DNA of 64,000 nucleotides from Candidatus Nanoarchaeia archaeon (lineage in GTDB: Archaea > Nanobdellota > Nanobdellia > Pacearchaeales > GW2011-AR1). Positions 48,393-60,402 of the stretch are shown here, piece by piece (within the stretch, counting starts at the first letter, position 1; each line of letters begins with the position of its first letter). The stretch is from assembly GCA_028711165.1 (NCBI GenBank), contig JAQTST010000001.1:478558-542557 (forward strand), given 5' to 3'. The position numbers and the translations under genes were made by a program. The notes beneath the pieces are model-generated. The model was given only the letters and a program-made list of their open reading frames with translations. It made no database searches and was not told the DNA's origin.

Positions 48393-48411
48393 AAATAAGC
48401 ACTGGAAGTAT
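48393..48411 (+). other. 5' arm of 23S pre-rRNA processing stem
   Basis: AAATAAGCACTGGAAGTAT, exact reverse complement of 51312-51330. Confidence 0.85.
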
Positions 48412-48464
48412 TCCCACTTAATTAGAAATTTAATAATTTCGCAATTAGTAATTAGTATTTTAGA

Positions 48465-51290
<2,826 letters not shown>

Positions 51291-51311
51291 ACGCTATCTG
51301 AAGATAGCGAG

Positions 51312-51330
51312 ATACTTCCAGTGCTTATTT
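51312..51330 (+). other. 3' arm of 23S pre-rRNA processing stem
   Basis: ATACTTCCAGTGCTTATTT, pairs with 48393-48411. Confidence 0.85.
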
Positions 51331-51482
51331 TTTTGTTGAGTTTTAAAATAAAAATATTATAATCAGTTCCTAACTCATATTTAACATAGTTATCGTCGTA
51401 TATTTATTATGGGTTTTAATAAAATAAAACCCTCTAGGAGCGAAACCGAAACATTTATATAAGAGGTTCAGTTAAGATTTTA

Positions 51483-52199
51483 ATGGAAGAAGAAAAATCA
51501 ACAAACCCACCCTATTTGGTTGCAAAACCTTGGATTCTAAAAGCATTTGAAAAGTTTGGAAAAACAAGATTAGATAAAATAAAAAGAGAAACAATAAGAA
51601 ATTTTAATATAACTTCGCCAGGAAATGAATCTAAATTAATTAATGCTATAAAATTTCTTGGGATAATCAATGATGATGGAGAAATCAATCAAGAGAAATA
51701 TAAGATATTTTCATATTCTGAAGAAAAGAAAAAAGAAGAATTGAAAAAAATTATTGAAGAATCCTACAAAAATTTATTTAATGATGTAGATATCCAGAAA
51801 ATGAATTTTGATGATTTAAAAGATTATTTCACACATAAATATAATTTCAGTGGAGTTCAAGCAGAAAGAGCATCTTTAATTTTTATCTTTCTTTGTGATT
51901 TATCTGGAATTAATCTTCCTACGGAATTGCAAGAAAAAAATAAAGAAGTTAAAATAAAAGAGAGACATTCTAAAAATATTCCTACAACTTTAAAGTCAAA
52001 AAAAAGAGAAGAGATAATAAATATCAATCAAGACTTGGAATCTGGAGAGATTAAAGATAATATTATAAGGATTATTGTTCGGGGGAAAGCTACCACCGTA
52101 TTTGAAGCAAAAACCAAAAAGCAATTAGATAAAATAACCAAAGAAGAATTACCTTCCTTATTATCTTTTAATAAAAACTATTTACCCGACGACGAATAA
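51483..52199 (+). CDS. DUF5343-like protein
   Basis: PPYLVAKPWILKAFEKFGKTRLDKIKRETIRNFNI. Confidence 0.55.
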   Translation: MEEEKSTNPPYLVAKPWILKAFEKFGKTRLDKIKRETIRNFNITSPGNESKLINAIKFLGIINDDGEINQEKYKIFSYSEEKKKEELKKIIEESYKNLFNDVDIQKMNFDDLKDYFTHKYNFSGVQAERASLIFIFLCDLSGINLPTELQEKNKEVKIKERHSKNIPTTLKSKKREEIININQDLESGEIKDNIIRIIVRGKATTVFEAKTKKQLDKITKEELPSLLSFNKNYLPDDE

Positions 52200-52226
52200 A
52201 GAAATTTTATAAAAGAGATTGATAAA

Positions 52227-52457
52227 ATGAAATTAGGTAATTTAAATTCAAAAAAAGTTTTAAGGGCTTTTATTAAGATGGGTATGGAAAAAAAGGCTCA
52301 AACTGGAACACATGTAGTTATTACTGGAATTTTAAATGGACAGAAAAAAACATTTGTTATTCCCATACATAAAAAAGAAATTCCTAATGGTACAATGACA
52401 GATATTTTAAATAATCAAGCGGGGATATCAAGAGAAGAATTTTTTAAATATTATTAG
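52227..52457 (+). CDS. HicA-like toxin (mRNA interferase fold)
   Basis: GTHVVITGILNGQKKTFVIPIHKKEIPNGTMTDILNNQAGISREEFFKYY. Confidence 0.75.
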   Translation: MKLGNLNSKKVLRAFIKMGMEKKAQTGTHVVITGILNGQKKTFVIPIHKKEIPNGTMTDILNNQAGISREEFFKYY

Positions 52458-52726
52458 AGAAAGATTCTTGTTGTTAAAAGAGGTTTTTCTTTCATTAAAA
52501 AACTCTTTTTGGATGAGTCTACTTTTAAAAGTAATCTAATACCTAAAGTTAAATTATCTATAGCTTCTTCGGGGGTATCTCCAAAATCACTCATGTTTAA
52601 TTCTTCACATCTTGCAATATAAACTGTTTTATTTTTCATTTTCTCATTTAAGATAGATACATTACAACTCATTTCTTTGTTTCCCATCTCTATGTTCTTA
52701 GAACTATTTTCCCAGATTTCTCCCAT
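52454..52726 (-). CDS. HicB-like antitoxin
   Basis: YIARCEELNMSDFGDTPEEAIDNLTLGIRLLL, HicB partial RNase H-like fold. Confidence 0.72.
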   Translation of the reverse strand: MGEIWENSSKNIEMGNKEMSCNVSILNEKMKNKTVYIARCEELNMSDFGDTPEEAIDNLTLGIRLLLKVDSSKKSFLMKEKPLLTTRIFL

Positions 52727-52774
52727 TTTATTAATTAAAGAGATATAATTTATAAATCTTATGAAGAAAGGATA

Positions 52775-53377
52775 TTACCTAAAATCTTGAGTATTCCAAC
52801 AAGCAGAAGTAGTACAATAAGTTCCAATACCAATTACATCATAATTTGAATTGAGAATATTTTCTCTATGTCCAGGACTATTCATCCAACCATCCATAGC
52901 ACAATTAGTAATTTCTTCTTCACTATGAGTATAACCACAACCAATTACATCACCGATAGGGGTTTGCCCTATATTCTCTGCAATTCCTATCCAGTTTCCA
53001 TTGGTAATTCTAATCCCATTATTTTCTGCTCTTTCTGTGGGACCATCTCCATCAGGATTGTTATGATCAAAAAAATCTCTTTTATACATATCTTCGCTAT
53101 GTTCTCTTGCAATTAAAGCTAATTGATTATCCCAAACTAGAGCATTTAATCCATGATTAATCCTTTCTTGATTAACTGATTCAAATATTTTTTGTTCTAT
53201 TAAAACGGAATCTGGAGATTGTAGTCCAAGAGTCTTACCAATAGTATACGCCGTTGAGTCTTCTTTAATATATCCACTATTGTTTAGAGAGGAATATGCA
53301 AGAAATAGTAGTAATAAAATTCCGACAATAATAAAATACCACTTATTAAAAATTATAAAAAATCCTTTCTTATTCAT
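52775..53377 (-). CDS. CAP/SCP-like extracellular domain protein
   Basis: VNQERINHGLNALVWDNQLALIAREHSEDM…GWMNSPGHRENILN. Confidence 0.88.
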   Translation of the reverse strand: MNKKGFFIIFNKWYFIIVGILLLLFLAYSSLNNSGYIKEDSTAYTIGKTLGLQSPDSVLIEQKIFESVNQERINHGLNALVWDNQLALIAREHSEDMYKRDFFDHNNPDGDGPTERAENNGIRITNGNWIGIAENIGQTPIGDVIGCGYTHSEEEITNCAMDGWMNSPGHRENILNSNYDVIGIGTYCTTSACWNTQDFR

Positions 53378-53380
53378 ATT

Positions 53381-53929
53381 TTATCCTATTACGCTCGCCC
53401 GCTCAATCACCACATCACTCACAGGTTTATCCTGTGCGTTGGTTTTCACCTTTGCAATTTCGTCGACGACGTCCATGCCCTCAATTACTTTTCCGAAAAC
53501 AGGATGTTTTCCGTCGAGAAAATTATTATTCACGAGGTTTATGAAAAATTGCGAGCCTCCTGTGTTAGGGCCTGCGTTCGCCATTGCAATTGTGCCCCTG
53601 GCATTTTTTTGGTTTCCCTTGAACTCATCTTTTATTTCATATCCCGGCCCGCCCATTCCTGTTCCTGTCGGGTCTCCTCCCTGAATCATAAATCCGTCGA
53701 TAATTCTGTGAAAAATTGTGCCGTCGTAAAATCCTTGCTCAACTAATTTTTTGAAATTTCCTGCTGTTATCGGCATATCGCTGTAAAGTTCTATAACTAT
53801 GTCTCCGTGATTTGTTTCAAGTTTTACTTTTGTATTTTGATTTATTGAATTTCCTGTCATGTTAAATATTACGGCTCCTGAAATTAAAACTAAAATTGCT
53901 ATTATAAATATTATGGTGGGTTTTTTCAT
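53381..53929 (-). CDS. Cyclophilin-type peptidyl-prolyl isomerase, membrane anchored
   Basis: GTIFHRIIDGFMIQGGDPTGTGMGGPGYEI. Confidence 0.96.
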   Translation of the reverse strand: MKKPTIIFIIAILVLISGAVIFNMTGNSINQNTKVKLETNHGDIVIELYSDMPITAGNFKKLVEQGFYDGTIFHRIIDGFMIQGGDPTGTGMGGPGYEIKDEFKGNQKNARGTIAMANAGPNTGGSQFFINLVNNNFLDGKHPVFGKVIEGMDVVDEIAKVKTNAQDKPVSDVVIERASVIG

Positions 53930-54187
53930 AGGGAAATAAAAAATTAGTTATTTAAAAATATACTGCTCGCTAACGCTCGCAAATTTATTGTTCCGAAATC
54001 GGCTCTGCCAGATTTCTCCACGGAAGAAATAGTTAAGGGTGTAAATTTAGAAGTTAATTAATATTGATTTTACCGACGATAATTTATTGTATTAGTGAAA
54101 AACCTTAACAGAGTTTGGTTTTGAGCCAGAAATCCGAGTGAAATGAAATGAACGAGTGGAATTTTAGCGAGCGTGTTAGCGCGAGCG

Positions 54188-54433
54188 TTATATCTTTTTA
54201 GATATTAAATCATAAAATTTCACGATATCTCCTTTTTTCCATAACTCTTGAAGTAGTTTGTCTTTATCGACGATATCCTTTCCTTTTTTTGTTAATTCCC
54301 ATTTATGATTATAAAATCCTCCTTCTTTCTTTTCACTAAAAAGTTTTACGATGCCAGCAGTTTCAAGTTTGTAAAGAAGTGCCCTTGATTCACTATTCTC
54401 ATCTTTAAACCAAGTAATATAATCCCCACCCAT
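54188..54433 (-). CDS. Small winged-helix-like protein
   Basis: ALLYKLETAGIVKLFSEKKEGGFYNHKWELTKKGKDIV. Confidence 0.55.
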   Translation of the reverse strand: MGGDYITWFKDENSESRALLYKLETAGIVKLFSEKKEGGFYNHKWELTKKGKDIVDKDKLLQELWKKGDIVKFYDLISKKI

Positions 54434-54517
54434 TAGAAATTAATAATCTATAATTTATAAGAATTATTGTTCTTTTTTTCTGTAAACATTTTTATATTCT
54501 TTTTAATTATTTATTTT

Positions 54518-54688
54518 ATGAAAAAAGGACTTGTTCAATTTATTATAGGAATTATAATTGCGTTAGCGGGAGCAGGCATAATGTTTCAGGGGAATTTTTT
54601 CGGAGAAAATAATACGGGTATTGCAATAGTTATAGGAATTGTTGGAATCGGATTGATTGCTACTTCAAAATACAGATTGCTGAAATAA
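54518..54688 (+). CDS. Small membrane protein
   Basis: MKKGLVQFIIGIIIALAGAGIMF…. Confidence 0.5.
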   Translation: MKKGLVQFIIGIIIALAGAGIMFQGNFFGENNTGIAIVIGIVGIGLIATSKYRLLK

Positions 54689-54844
54689 TTATTTCTTCCC
54701 CATAATTTCTCTCTGATTCAACAGCATAAACACAACAGCACCGACGATAAACCACGGATTAACCAAAAATGTCAGCGCGATAAAACCGAGTGCGATTAGT
54801 GAGAAAATAACTATCTTCAAATTAAATTTTTTTGGAAGTTTCAT
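54689..54844 (-). CDS. Small membrane protein
   Basis: MKLPKKFNLKIVIFSLIALGFIALTFLVNPWFIVGAVVFMLLNQREIMGKK. Confidence 0.5.
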   Translation of the reverse strand: MKLPKKFNLKIVIFSLIALGFIALTFLVNPWFIVGAVVFMLLNQREIMGKK

Positions 54845-54996
54845 TTTCTTTTTAATGGAATAAAATAAATAAACCATACAATCCAGACAAACCATAATGC
54901 ATCAAGCCAGTTCATAGTGTTAATATAATTAAACCCTTGGAAAGCCATGAAACCAAAAAATCCCAGCCACCAATCTTTTCTAAATTGTTTTTTCAT
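54841..54996 (-). CDS. 51-aa aromatic-rich membrane protein (not in supplied track)
   Basis: MKKQFRKDWWLGFFGFMAFQGFNYINTMNWLDALWFVWIVWFIYFIPLKRK*, ATGA-coupled to downstream gene. Confidence 0.6.
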   Translation of the reverse strand: MKKQFRKDWWLGFFGFMAFQGFNYINTMNWLDALWFVWIVWFIYFIPLKRK

Positions 54997-55020
54997 ATTA
55001 ATATAATAAAAAAAGATTAT

Positions 55021-55491
55021 TTAATCCTTATCATTAACAATATCTTTTATTCTATCTTCGACATCTCCTTTTTTTGTCAGCTCTTCGGGAATTCTGTATT
55101 CCATCCATTTTACTTTCTTCTTTTCTATTGCGTCCTTCAGATTTTTTTCATGCTGATTTAGTTTGGAATTTCCGCTTTTCACCTCGACAAAAACAACTTC
55201 GTCAATTTTCTTTTCGTCCATTCCCCTGAACACAATGAAATCAATCGGCTTTCCGATAAACCTGCATTCCGTCGGCAAATATTCAAAATCAGGAAGATAA
55301 GGAGCGAGCTGTTCTGAAAATTGCCCGCCCAAAACTGCGCGTGATTTCATGATTGCATCTTTTCTGTAATCGGGAATTTGCTCTTCCCAGTATTTATCCT
55401 GTTTTGATGCTCCGGATTTATGTCCGAGCCAATAAGCAACAGCGACGACGATTAATACTGCAACGATTCCGATTATTATTTCAGTTAGCAT
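55021..55491 (-). CDS. Membrane-anchored Holliday junction resolvase-related endonuclease
   Basis: N-terminal TM; IDFIVFRG … VVFVEVKSGNSKLNQHEKNLKDAIE (D…ExK nuclease core). Confidence 0.82.
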   Translation of the reverse strand: MLTEIIIGIVAVLIVVAVAYWLGHKSGASKQDKYWEEQIPDYRKDAIMKSRAVLGGQFSEQLAPYLPDFEYLPTECRFIGKPIDFIVFRGMDEKKIDEVVFVEVKSGNSKLNQHEKNLKDAIEKKKVKWMEYRIPEELTKKGDVEDRIKDIVNDKD

Positions 55492-55565
55492 AGAACGAAG
55501 ATAAATTTATCATTTTTATACTTATGTTTCGACAAATTTATAAACGAGTATGATTTAGCAGTGTT

Positions 55566-55919
55566 ATGAAAATAAAAATTAAACCAGGTTATTGGATTGG
55601 GATTTTATCGATGATTGGTGCGATGATTGGAATTATTTTAGGAATTATTTTTCATGATGTATTTAATTCTACTGCAATATGGATATGGATAGGAATAATA
55701 GTTGGATTTACTATGGGTTTTATTGTTTCATCTATATTATCAAAAAATCCTGCATACTGGGTTGGAATTCTAGCACTTGCCGGTTCATTAGGCGGATTTG
55801 GATTAAGTCTTGTCTTTAGAAATATCGACGGAACAACCGCATCATCTACAGGAACAATGATAGGAATTACCGTCGGAACTGTTATCTTTATTGCGTTATC
55901 CAGCAAGAAGAAAAAATAA
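55566..55919 (+). CDS. Membrane hypothetical protein
   Basis: Two repeated PxYWxGIL…G hydrophobic hairpins. Confidence 0.5.
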   Translation: MKIKIKPGYWIGILSMIGAMIGIILGIIFHDVFNSTAIWIWIGIIVGFTMGFIVSSILSKNPAYWVGILALAGSLGGFGLSLVFRNIDGTTASSTGTMIGITVGTVIFIALSSKKKK

Positions 55920-55953
55920 AATTAATATAATTTTAGGCTTTGATATTTACTGA

Positions 55954-56259
55954 TTATCCGAGATAAGAATTTTCTTTTTTAATTTCGACTTTCTCTTTTT
56001 CCTTCGGCATTTCATTATCTTTCAAATCTGTTTTAATTTTTTTCAGATTCTCTTCAATCATTTCAGGCATTCCCTCGAGAACACTCATCGGAAGAATTAT
56101 TCTTGCTATCGCGGATTTTCTGACAGCGTCGATAAAAACAAGTTCTGTAAAGGATTCTTTTTTTGCTTTCCCTTTCTTGGTTTTCTTTGCTTTTGTAACC
56201 GTCGACATTGCAACATCGTGCGCAAATATGGGAATTGTATTTCCGAGATTAATCTCCAT
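55954..56259 (-). CDS. DUF3467-like hypothetical protein
   Basis: IPIFAHDVAMSTVTK…ELVFIDAVRKSAIARIILP. Confidence 0.5.
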   Translation of the reverse strand: MEINLGNTIPIFAHDVAMSTVTKAKKTKKGKAKKESFTELVFIDAVRKSAIARIILPMSVLEGMPEMIEENLKKIKTDLKDNEMPKEKEKVEIKKENSYLG

Positions 56260-56303
56260 GCAGGAATAATTGGTTGCTAATTTTTAATGTTTTCTACACA
56301 GAA

Positions 56304-56570
56304 TTATTTTTTTTGCTTCACAAGTTTTCTCATTACGAAATAAAGCAGCAATAAACTTCCCAGGACAAGGAATAGAATAACTTTCGTGTAATCCATTATT
56401 AATGTGAAATAGATAGTAAGTGAAAAAGAAACTAAAATTATTATATCAAGGAAAATAAAAAAAATTCTTTTTGCAGCCCTTGATTTGAATTCATCTTCTT
56501 TCTTCATCACGAGAAGACGACTATGATTATTCCCTTTCACCACCCTCTTTGCCATAAATAAAATATGCAA
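56304..56570 (-). CDS. Small two-TM protein
   Basis: Hydrophobic segments LDIIILVSFSLTIYFTLI and VILFLVLGSLLLLYFV. Confidence 0.5.
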   Translation of the reverse strand: MHILFMAKRVVKGNNHSRLLVMKKEDEFKSRAAKRIFFIFLDIIILVSFSLTIYFTLIMDYTKVILFLVLGSLLLLYFVMRKLVKQKK

Positions 56571-56642
56571 AAGGAGTATAAAAAGTTAACTCCTGTTCAA
56601 AATTAAAATAAATTTAAAAAATAAAAATTTTCAAAAGAAAAT

Positions 56643-56993
56643 TTAGAATCTTCTTCTGCTGTTGAAACTTCCGCCGCCTCTGGAACTACCGCCACCGAAA
56701 CTTCTTCCACCACCTCTGTCACCGAAGCTTCTTCTTGGTCTTTCGGGTCTTTCTTCCATTGGTCTTGCTTCAGAAACCTTAAGCTCTCGTCCTTGCATGT
56801 CTTTTCCGTTCAATTCTGAAACTGCTTTATTTGCAACTTCATCATCGGAAATTGTTACAAAACCGAAACCTTTTGATCTTCCTGAAAACTTGTCCTTGAT
56901 TAGAGTAACTTCTTCTGGATTATATTCAGCAAAAAGTGCTTTTAACTCTTCCTCGCCGACAGCAAAAGGCAAATTTCCTACGTGTAACTTCAT
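56643..56993 (-). CDS. RRM-domain RNA-binding protein with Gly-rich tail
   Basis: KLHVGNLPFAVGEEELKALFAEY, SKGFGFVTI, RGGGRSFGGGSSRGGGSF. Confidence 0.95.
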   Translation of the reverse strand: MKLHVGNLPFAVGEEELKALFAEYNPEEVTLIKDKFSGRSKGFGFVTISDDEVANKAVSELNGKDMQGRELKVSEARPMEERPERPRRSFGDRGGGRSFGGGSSRGGGSFNSRRRF

Positions 56994-57088
56994 CTTACTT
57001 ATTCCTCCTTACAATTATATTGAAAGAAATCGTGCTCCGAAATATTTAACTGACATAAATATTCCTAATAAAATATGTTTTTAAAGGT

Positions 57089-57535
57089 TTGTATAATTGG
57101 AAATGTATGTATGATAGAATTATATTTCATATGAATAGGAACAAAGAAAAGAAAAAGGGAAATCTTGAATTGATATCACAGAATCTTTTATACTCGGGGA
57201 GAAAAATAATGAAAATTTCGCTGGAGCAATATGAAGATTTTAGCAAAGGCTACGACACCCTTTCCGGAGCAAGATTCCATAAGGCAATTGCTGAAGAGAT
57301 TAGTGAATTAAAAAAGGACCCTTCAATTATTGAAGTTAAGATTATAAAATCTGAAAAATTTGGGAAGCTTAATTCCCCCAATCTTCTTACCCCGAGATGC
57401 AAAGAGTGTAAGAGGCATTTGAAAAGGGTGGGGGAAGAAATTACGAGAGAGAAAAATGAAAAAGAATACAAAAATTTATTTTATTTCTGTGACTGCGGAT
57501 ATCTGGGGAAAATAAAAATGGGATTTGACTTATAA
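57089..57535 (+). CDS. Hypothetical protein with CxxC pair
   Basis: PRCKECKRHLKRV…FYFCDCGYLGKIKM; start uncertain. Confidence 0.5.
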   Translation: MYNWKCMYDRIIFHMNRNKEKKKGNLELISQNLLYSGRKIMKISLEQYEDFSKGYDTLSGARFHKAIAEEISELKKDPSIIEVKIIKSEKFGKLNSPNLLTPRCKECKRHLKRVGEEITREKNEKEYKNLFYFCDCGYLGKIKMGFDL

Positions 57536-57805
57536 TCCGAAATTCTCGACGAAGTTTTCTATTATCTTGTATTCCTGAAGAAAATCGTTTCCTTTTTTTG
57601 TCAGTGTAAAAGTCTTCTTTTCGTTATCGCTTATTTCGAGTTTGATAAATTCTTTCGCGATTAATTCATTGATGTATTCCTTGAACATTTGCGGGGACAG
57701 GTTTGAAGCGTAAAGCAGTCTCGTCGGTTTTATCTCGCGGTTCTGCTTAATAGTATTAAGAATATCTCTTATAACTTCAAGCCTTTCACGTTTTTTAGAT
57801 GTCAT
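57530..57805 (-). CDS. Archaeal winged-helix DNA-binding protein
   Basis: RERLEVIRDILNTIKQNREIKPTRLLYASNLSPQMFKEYINELIAKEFI. Confidence 0.8.
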   Translation of the reverse strand: MTSKKRERLEVIRDILNTIKQNREIKPTRLLYASNLSPQMFKEYINELIAKEFIKLEISDNEKKTFTLTKKGNDFLQEYKIIENFVENFGL

Positions 57806-57806
57806 T

Positions 57807-58466
57807 TTATTTTGTCGCTTTTATAACTCCGTAAAGAAATAAAAAGAAAAATATTACGTTGATAATTCCGATGTTTATCAGGATTATAGGGTTCCAGTTG
57901 AAAACTGATGCTGCGAGGAAATTTAACACCCATGCAGAAAGCACGAGCAGCATTCCGATGAAATAAAATTTAAGGAATTTGTATTTTCCTGATTTTTTTA
58001 TGTAATTTACAAAAGAGATTATCGACGTGTAAGCAAAGATTATTATCTGCGAGAAAAACATTAGATTGTAAGTCTGCCATAAACCGTCGATTACTGCGAG
58101 GGTAATTGCCATAAGATGGAAGATTATTATTTTTGAATTGAACAACGAGCTGTGCTCCTCTGTTGATGCGAATTTTTTCCATATCAGACTATAGAAGAGA
58201 AAAAATCCCGCCATTATCAGGAAGTATTCAAACATGATTTTTACTGCGATAGAAAATTGTTCAGAGAAGCCAAATAAATATCTCGCCAGAAAGCCGAAGC
58301 CGAAAAATAAAAATGCATTCCTGAAATATCTTATTCCGTTATGAAAACTTAATCTGAAAAACCTGTCTGTTTTCAGGACAATCACCATACAGATAGAGAA
58401 GATAATTAATGTGTAAAGAGCTTCTAGTATCCATTTATGTTCTGTCACTACAGAGTATAAATCCAT
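57807..58466 (-). CDS. Multi-TM membrane protein
   Basis: About seven hydrophobic segments; paired with wHTH gene. Confidence 0.6.
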   Translation of the reverse strand: MDLYSVVTEHKWILEALYTLIIFSICMVIVLKTDRFFRLSFHNGIRYFRNAFLFFGFGFLARYLFGFSEQFSIAVKIMFEYFLIMAGFFLFYSLIWKKFASTEEHSSLFNSKIIIFHLMAITLAVIDGLWQTYNLMFFSQIIIFAYTSIISFVNYIKKSGKYKFLKFYFIGMLLVLSAWVLNFLAASVFNWNPIILINIGIINVIFFFLFLYGVIKATK

Positions 58467-58666
58467 AAAAATTCCATCGATTTAGCTTATTTAAAGTTTT
58501 ATATACAGCATTTCAAAACATATATCATTCCTATATATTTTTCTTTCTGACTGCTTATAAATAGGTTTTTATTATGATAATTGTAAAAAAGGTTTGATAT
58601 TCAAACGAATTTTAACCTCATCAACCCCTCGGATACAGGGGACTTCCCCTGTGTCCAAACCTCTTT

Positions 58667-59158
58667 TTAACCAAATGCGATAAAATAGTTTAAGATTCCT
58701 GCAAAATTTACCCACAGCAAATAAGGAATCAAAAGCAATGAAGATTTTTTGTTTATTTCCCAAGTTGTATAAATCATGATAGTTATTGAAAACCAAAAAA
58801 TAATCAGTTCAAAAAAAGCGAGAGTTGGACTTTGCAGTGAGAAGAAAATGAAACTCCATAAAGCATTCAGCAGGAGATTAATCCCGAAGACTATTTTTAA
58901 ATTTAGCTGAAGTTTTTTGTTTTTTATCGACGATAAAGCGAAATATAACGATAATGCAATTAAGAAAAATAAAATATTCCAGACAACAGGAAAAACCCAA
59001 TTCGGCGGAGTTATCGGAAGGCGGATTGATTCATACCATGCACTGTTTACATTTTGATAGGTAAAAATGCTTCCGATGAGAGCAGTGAGATAAACAGCGA
59101 GAAAACTGATTAACAAAAGTTTCCAATTTACCTTTGGAAATTTAAACCCCTTTTTCAT
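58667..59158 (-). CDS. TspO/MBR family protein
   Basis: WYESIRLPITPPNWVFPVVWNILFFLIALSLYFAL. Confidence 0.92.
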   Translation of the reverse strand: MKKGFKFPKVNWKLLLISFLAVYLTALIGSIFTYQNVNSAWYESIRLPITPPNWVFPVVWNILFFLIALSLYFALSSIKNKKLQLNLKIVFGINLLLNALWSFIFFSLQSPTLAFFELIIFWFSITIMIYTTWEINKKSSLLLIPYLLWVNFAGILNYFIAFG

Positions 59159-59208
59159 TAAATATTATATTCAAGAAGATTTAAAAACTATTTCTTCCCA
59201 GATATTTT

Positions 59209-59575
59209 GTAAGTTGGGCAGTTAACTTTCGGGACTTTGACATTAAATTGTCGAGAAATAAAAATGATTTCTAAGTTCTGAGGAAGGTCCGCCCGCCATA
59301 TTAAAGTCATCCGTGAAAATGGATTGCAGTGATGCAAAGCTCTATTTTGGTTTCGAAAGAAAACGAAATAGCGGTGATTGAAAAATCATCGACTGGTACA
59401 GAAACGGCACAGCTTTCGTCGAGTAATGAAACATGCGTGGAACTTCGAAACGAAAGATTTGATGAAACGAGCATCTTGACTGGCGCAAGGCTAAAACGCC
59501 GCATAGTTGAATGTTAACAAGTTCGGTTCGTATTAATTTACGACGAACTACAGAAGGTGGCCTATCCCAACTTAC
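59209..59575 (+). ncRNA. rnpB: RNase P RNA (archaeal)
   Basis: P1 GTAAGTTGGG/CCCAACTTAC exact; CR-I-like GAGGAAGGTCCGCCC; CR-V-like ACAGAAGGTGGCCTAT at the 3' end. Confidence 0.93.
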
Positions 59576-59674
59576 AATTTCTATAGGAATGATATATAAG
59601 ATTTATAAATAAAGATTAAACTTACGGAATTATGAAAAATATATTTTATATAACTGAAAGGAGGTGTGAATAAA

Positions 59675-60121
59675 ATGAGAGAAGAATATAATTGGAGTAA
59701 TGAAACAGAAACTTTTCCTATCAAAGAAGAAAGATGGAGTTTAGGCTTAATACAAGAGAATAAAAACTGGAAAGGAGTAGAGGGAAGTTCTAATTTTCAA
59801 GTTTATTTAGATTTAAGAAATTTTCCTGAGAGAGATGTTTACAATCTAAAAAATTATCGGGGAAAAATTGATACTACATTAGAGATAATATTTCCAGACG
59901 GATTTGATAGTGATCCTGCAGGAACAATTTATCTTAATAGGGGAGAAATGAAAGTGACTTCTTTAAGGTGTGATTATGGTTGTAAAAATATTGGGGAAGT
60001 TATAACCTCTTTAGACAAATATCCTGGTACAGAAAATCTTGGAACTTCTTTAAAGAGCATAATTAGAAATTCTAATTTGCCTCCAAAACAAAAAGATTCA
60101 GTTAAGAGTTTAACAGAGTAA
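59675..60121 (+). CDS. Hypothetical protein
   Basis: MREEYNWSNETETFPIKEERWSLGL…; purine-rich AAAGGAGGTG upstream of the ATG. Confidence 0.55.
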   Translation: MREEYNWSNETETFPIKEERWSLGLIQENKNWKGVEGSSNFQVYLDLRNFPERDVYNLKNYRGKIDTTLEIIFPDGFDSDPAGTIYLNRGEMKVTSLRCDYGCKNIGEVITSLDKYPGTENLGTSLKSIIRNSNLPPKQKDSVKSLTE

Positions 60122-60226
60122 TTTTATTTTTTATTTTAATTTCTAAAAGAGGTGATTTCTTTTTTATTTTCAAATTTTTTTAATTCTAAACATTTAAAAG
60201 TTAACAATTTATTATTTTCTTAGTAA

Positions 60227-60298
60227 GGGATCTTAGCTCAGCGGGAGAGCACTACGCTGAAGACGTAGGTGTGCCGGGTTCGACTCCCGGAGGTCCCA
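60227..60298 (+). tRNA. tRNA-Phe (GAA)
   Basis: Acceptor GGGATCT/AGGTCCC, anticodon loop CTGAAGA, T arm GCCGGGTTCGACTCCCGG. Confidence 0.96.
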
Positions 60299-60402
60299 TT
60301 TAATTATCAGGATGCATTGAGATCGCGAGTTCGAAGGTCCCACTTTCTTTTTTTAAAAACATTTATAAAAGTAAAAAGATTGATTAAAATATAAAAGAGA
60401 AA

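Noticed and set aside
51340-51480. 5S rRNA after 23S
   Set aside because: No 5S-like sequence recognised; probably encoded elsewhere
59307-59517. Two opposite-strand ORFs at 59307-59504 and 59329-59517
   Set aside because: They fall inside the RNase P RNA gene and have no recognisable domain
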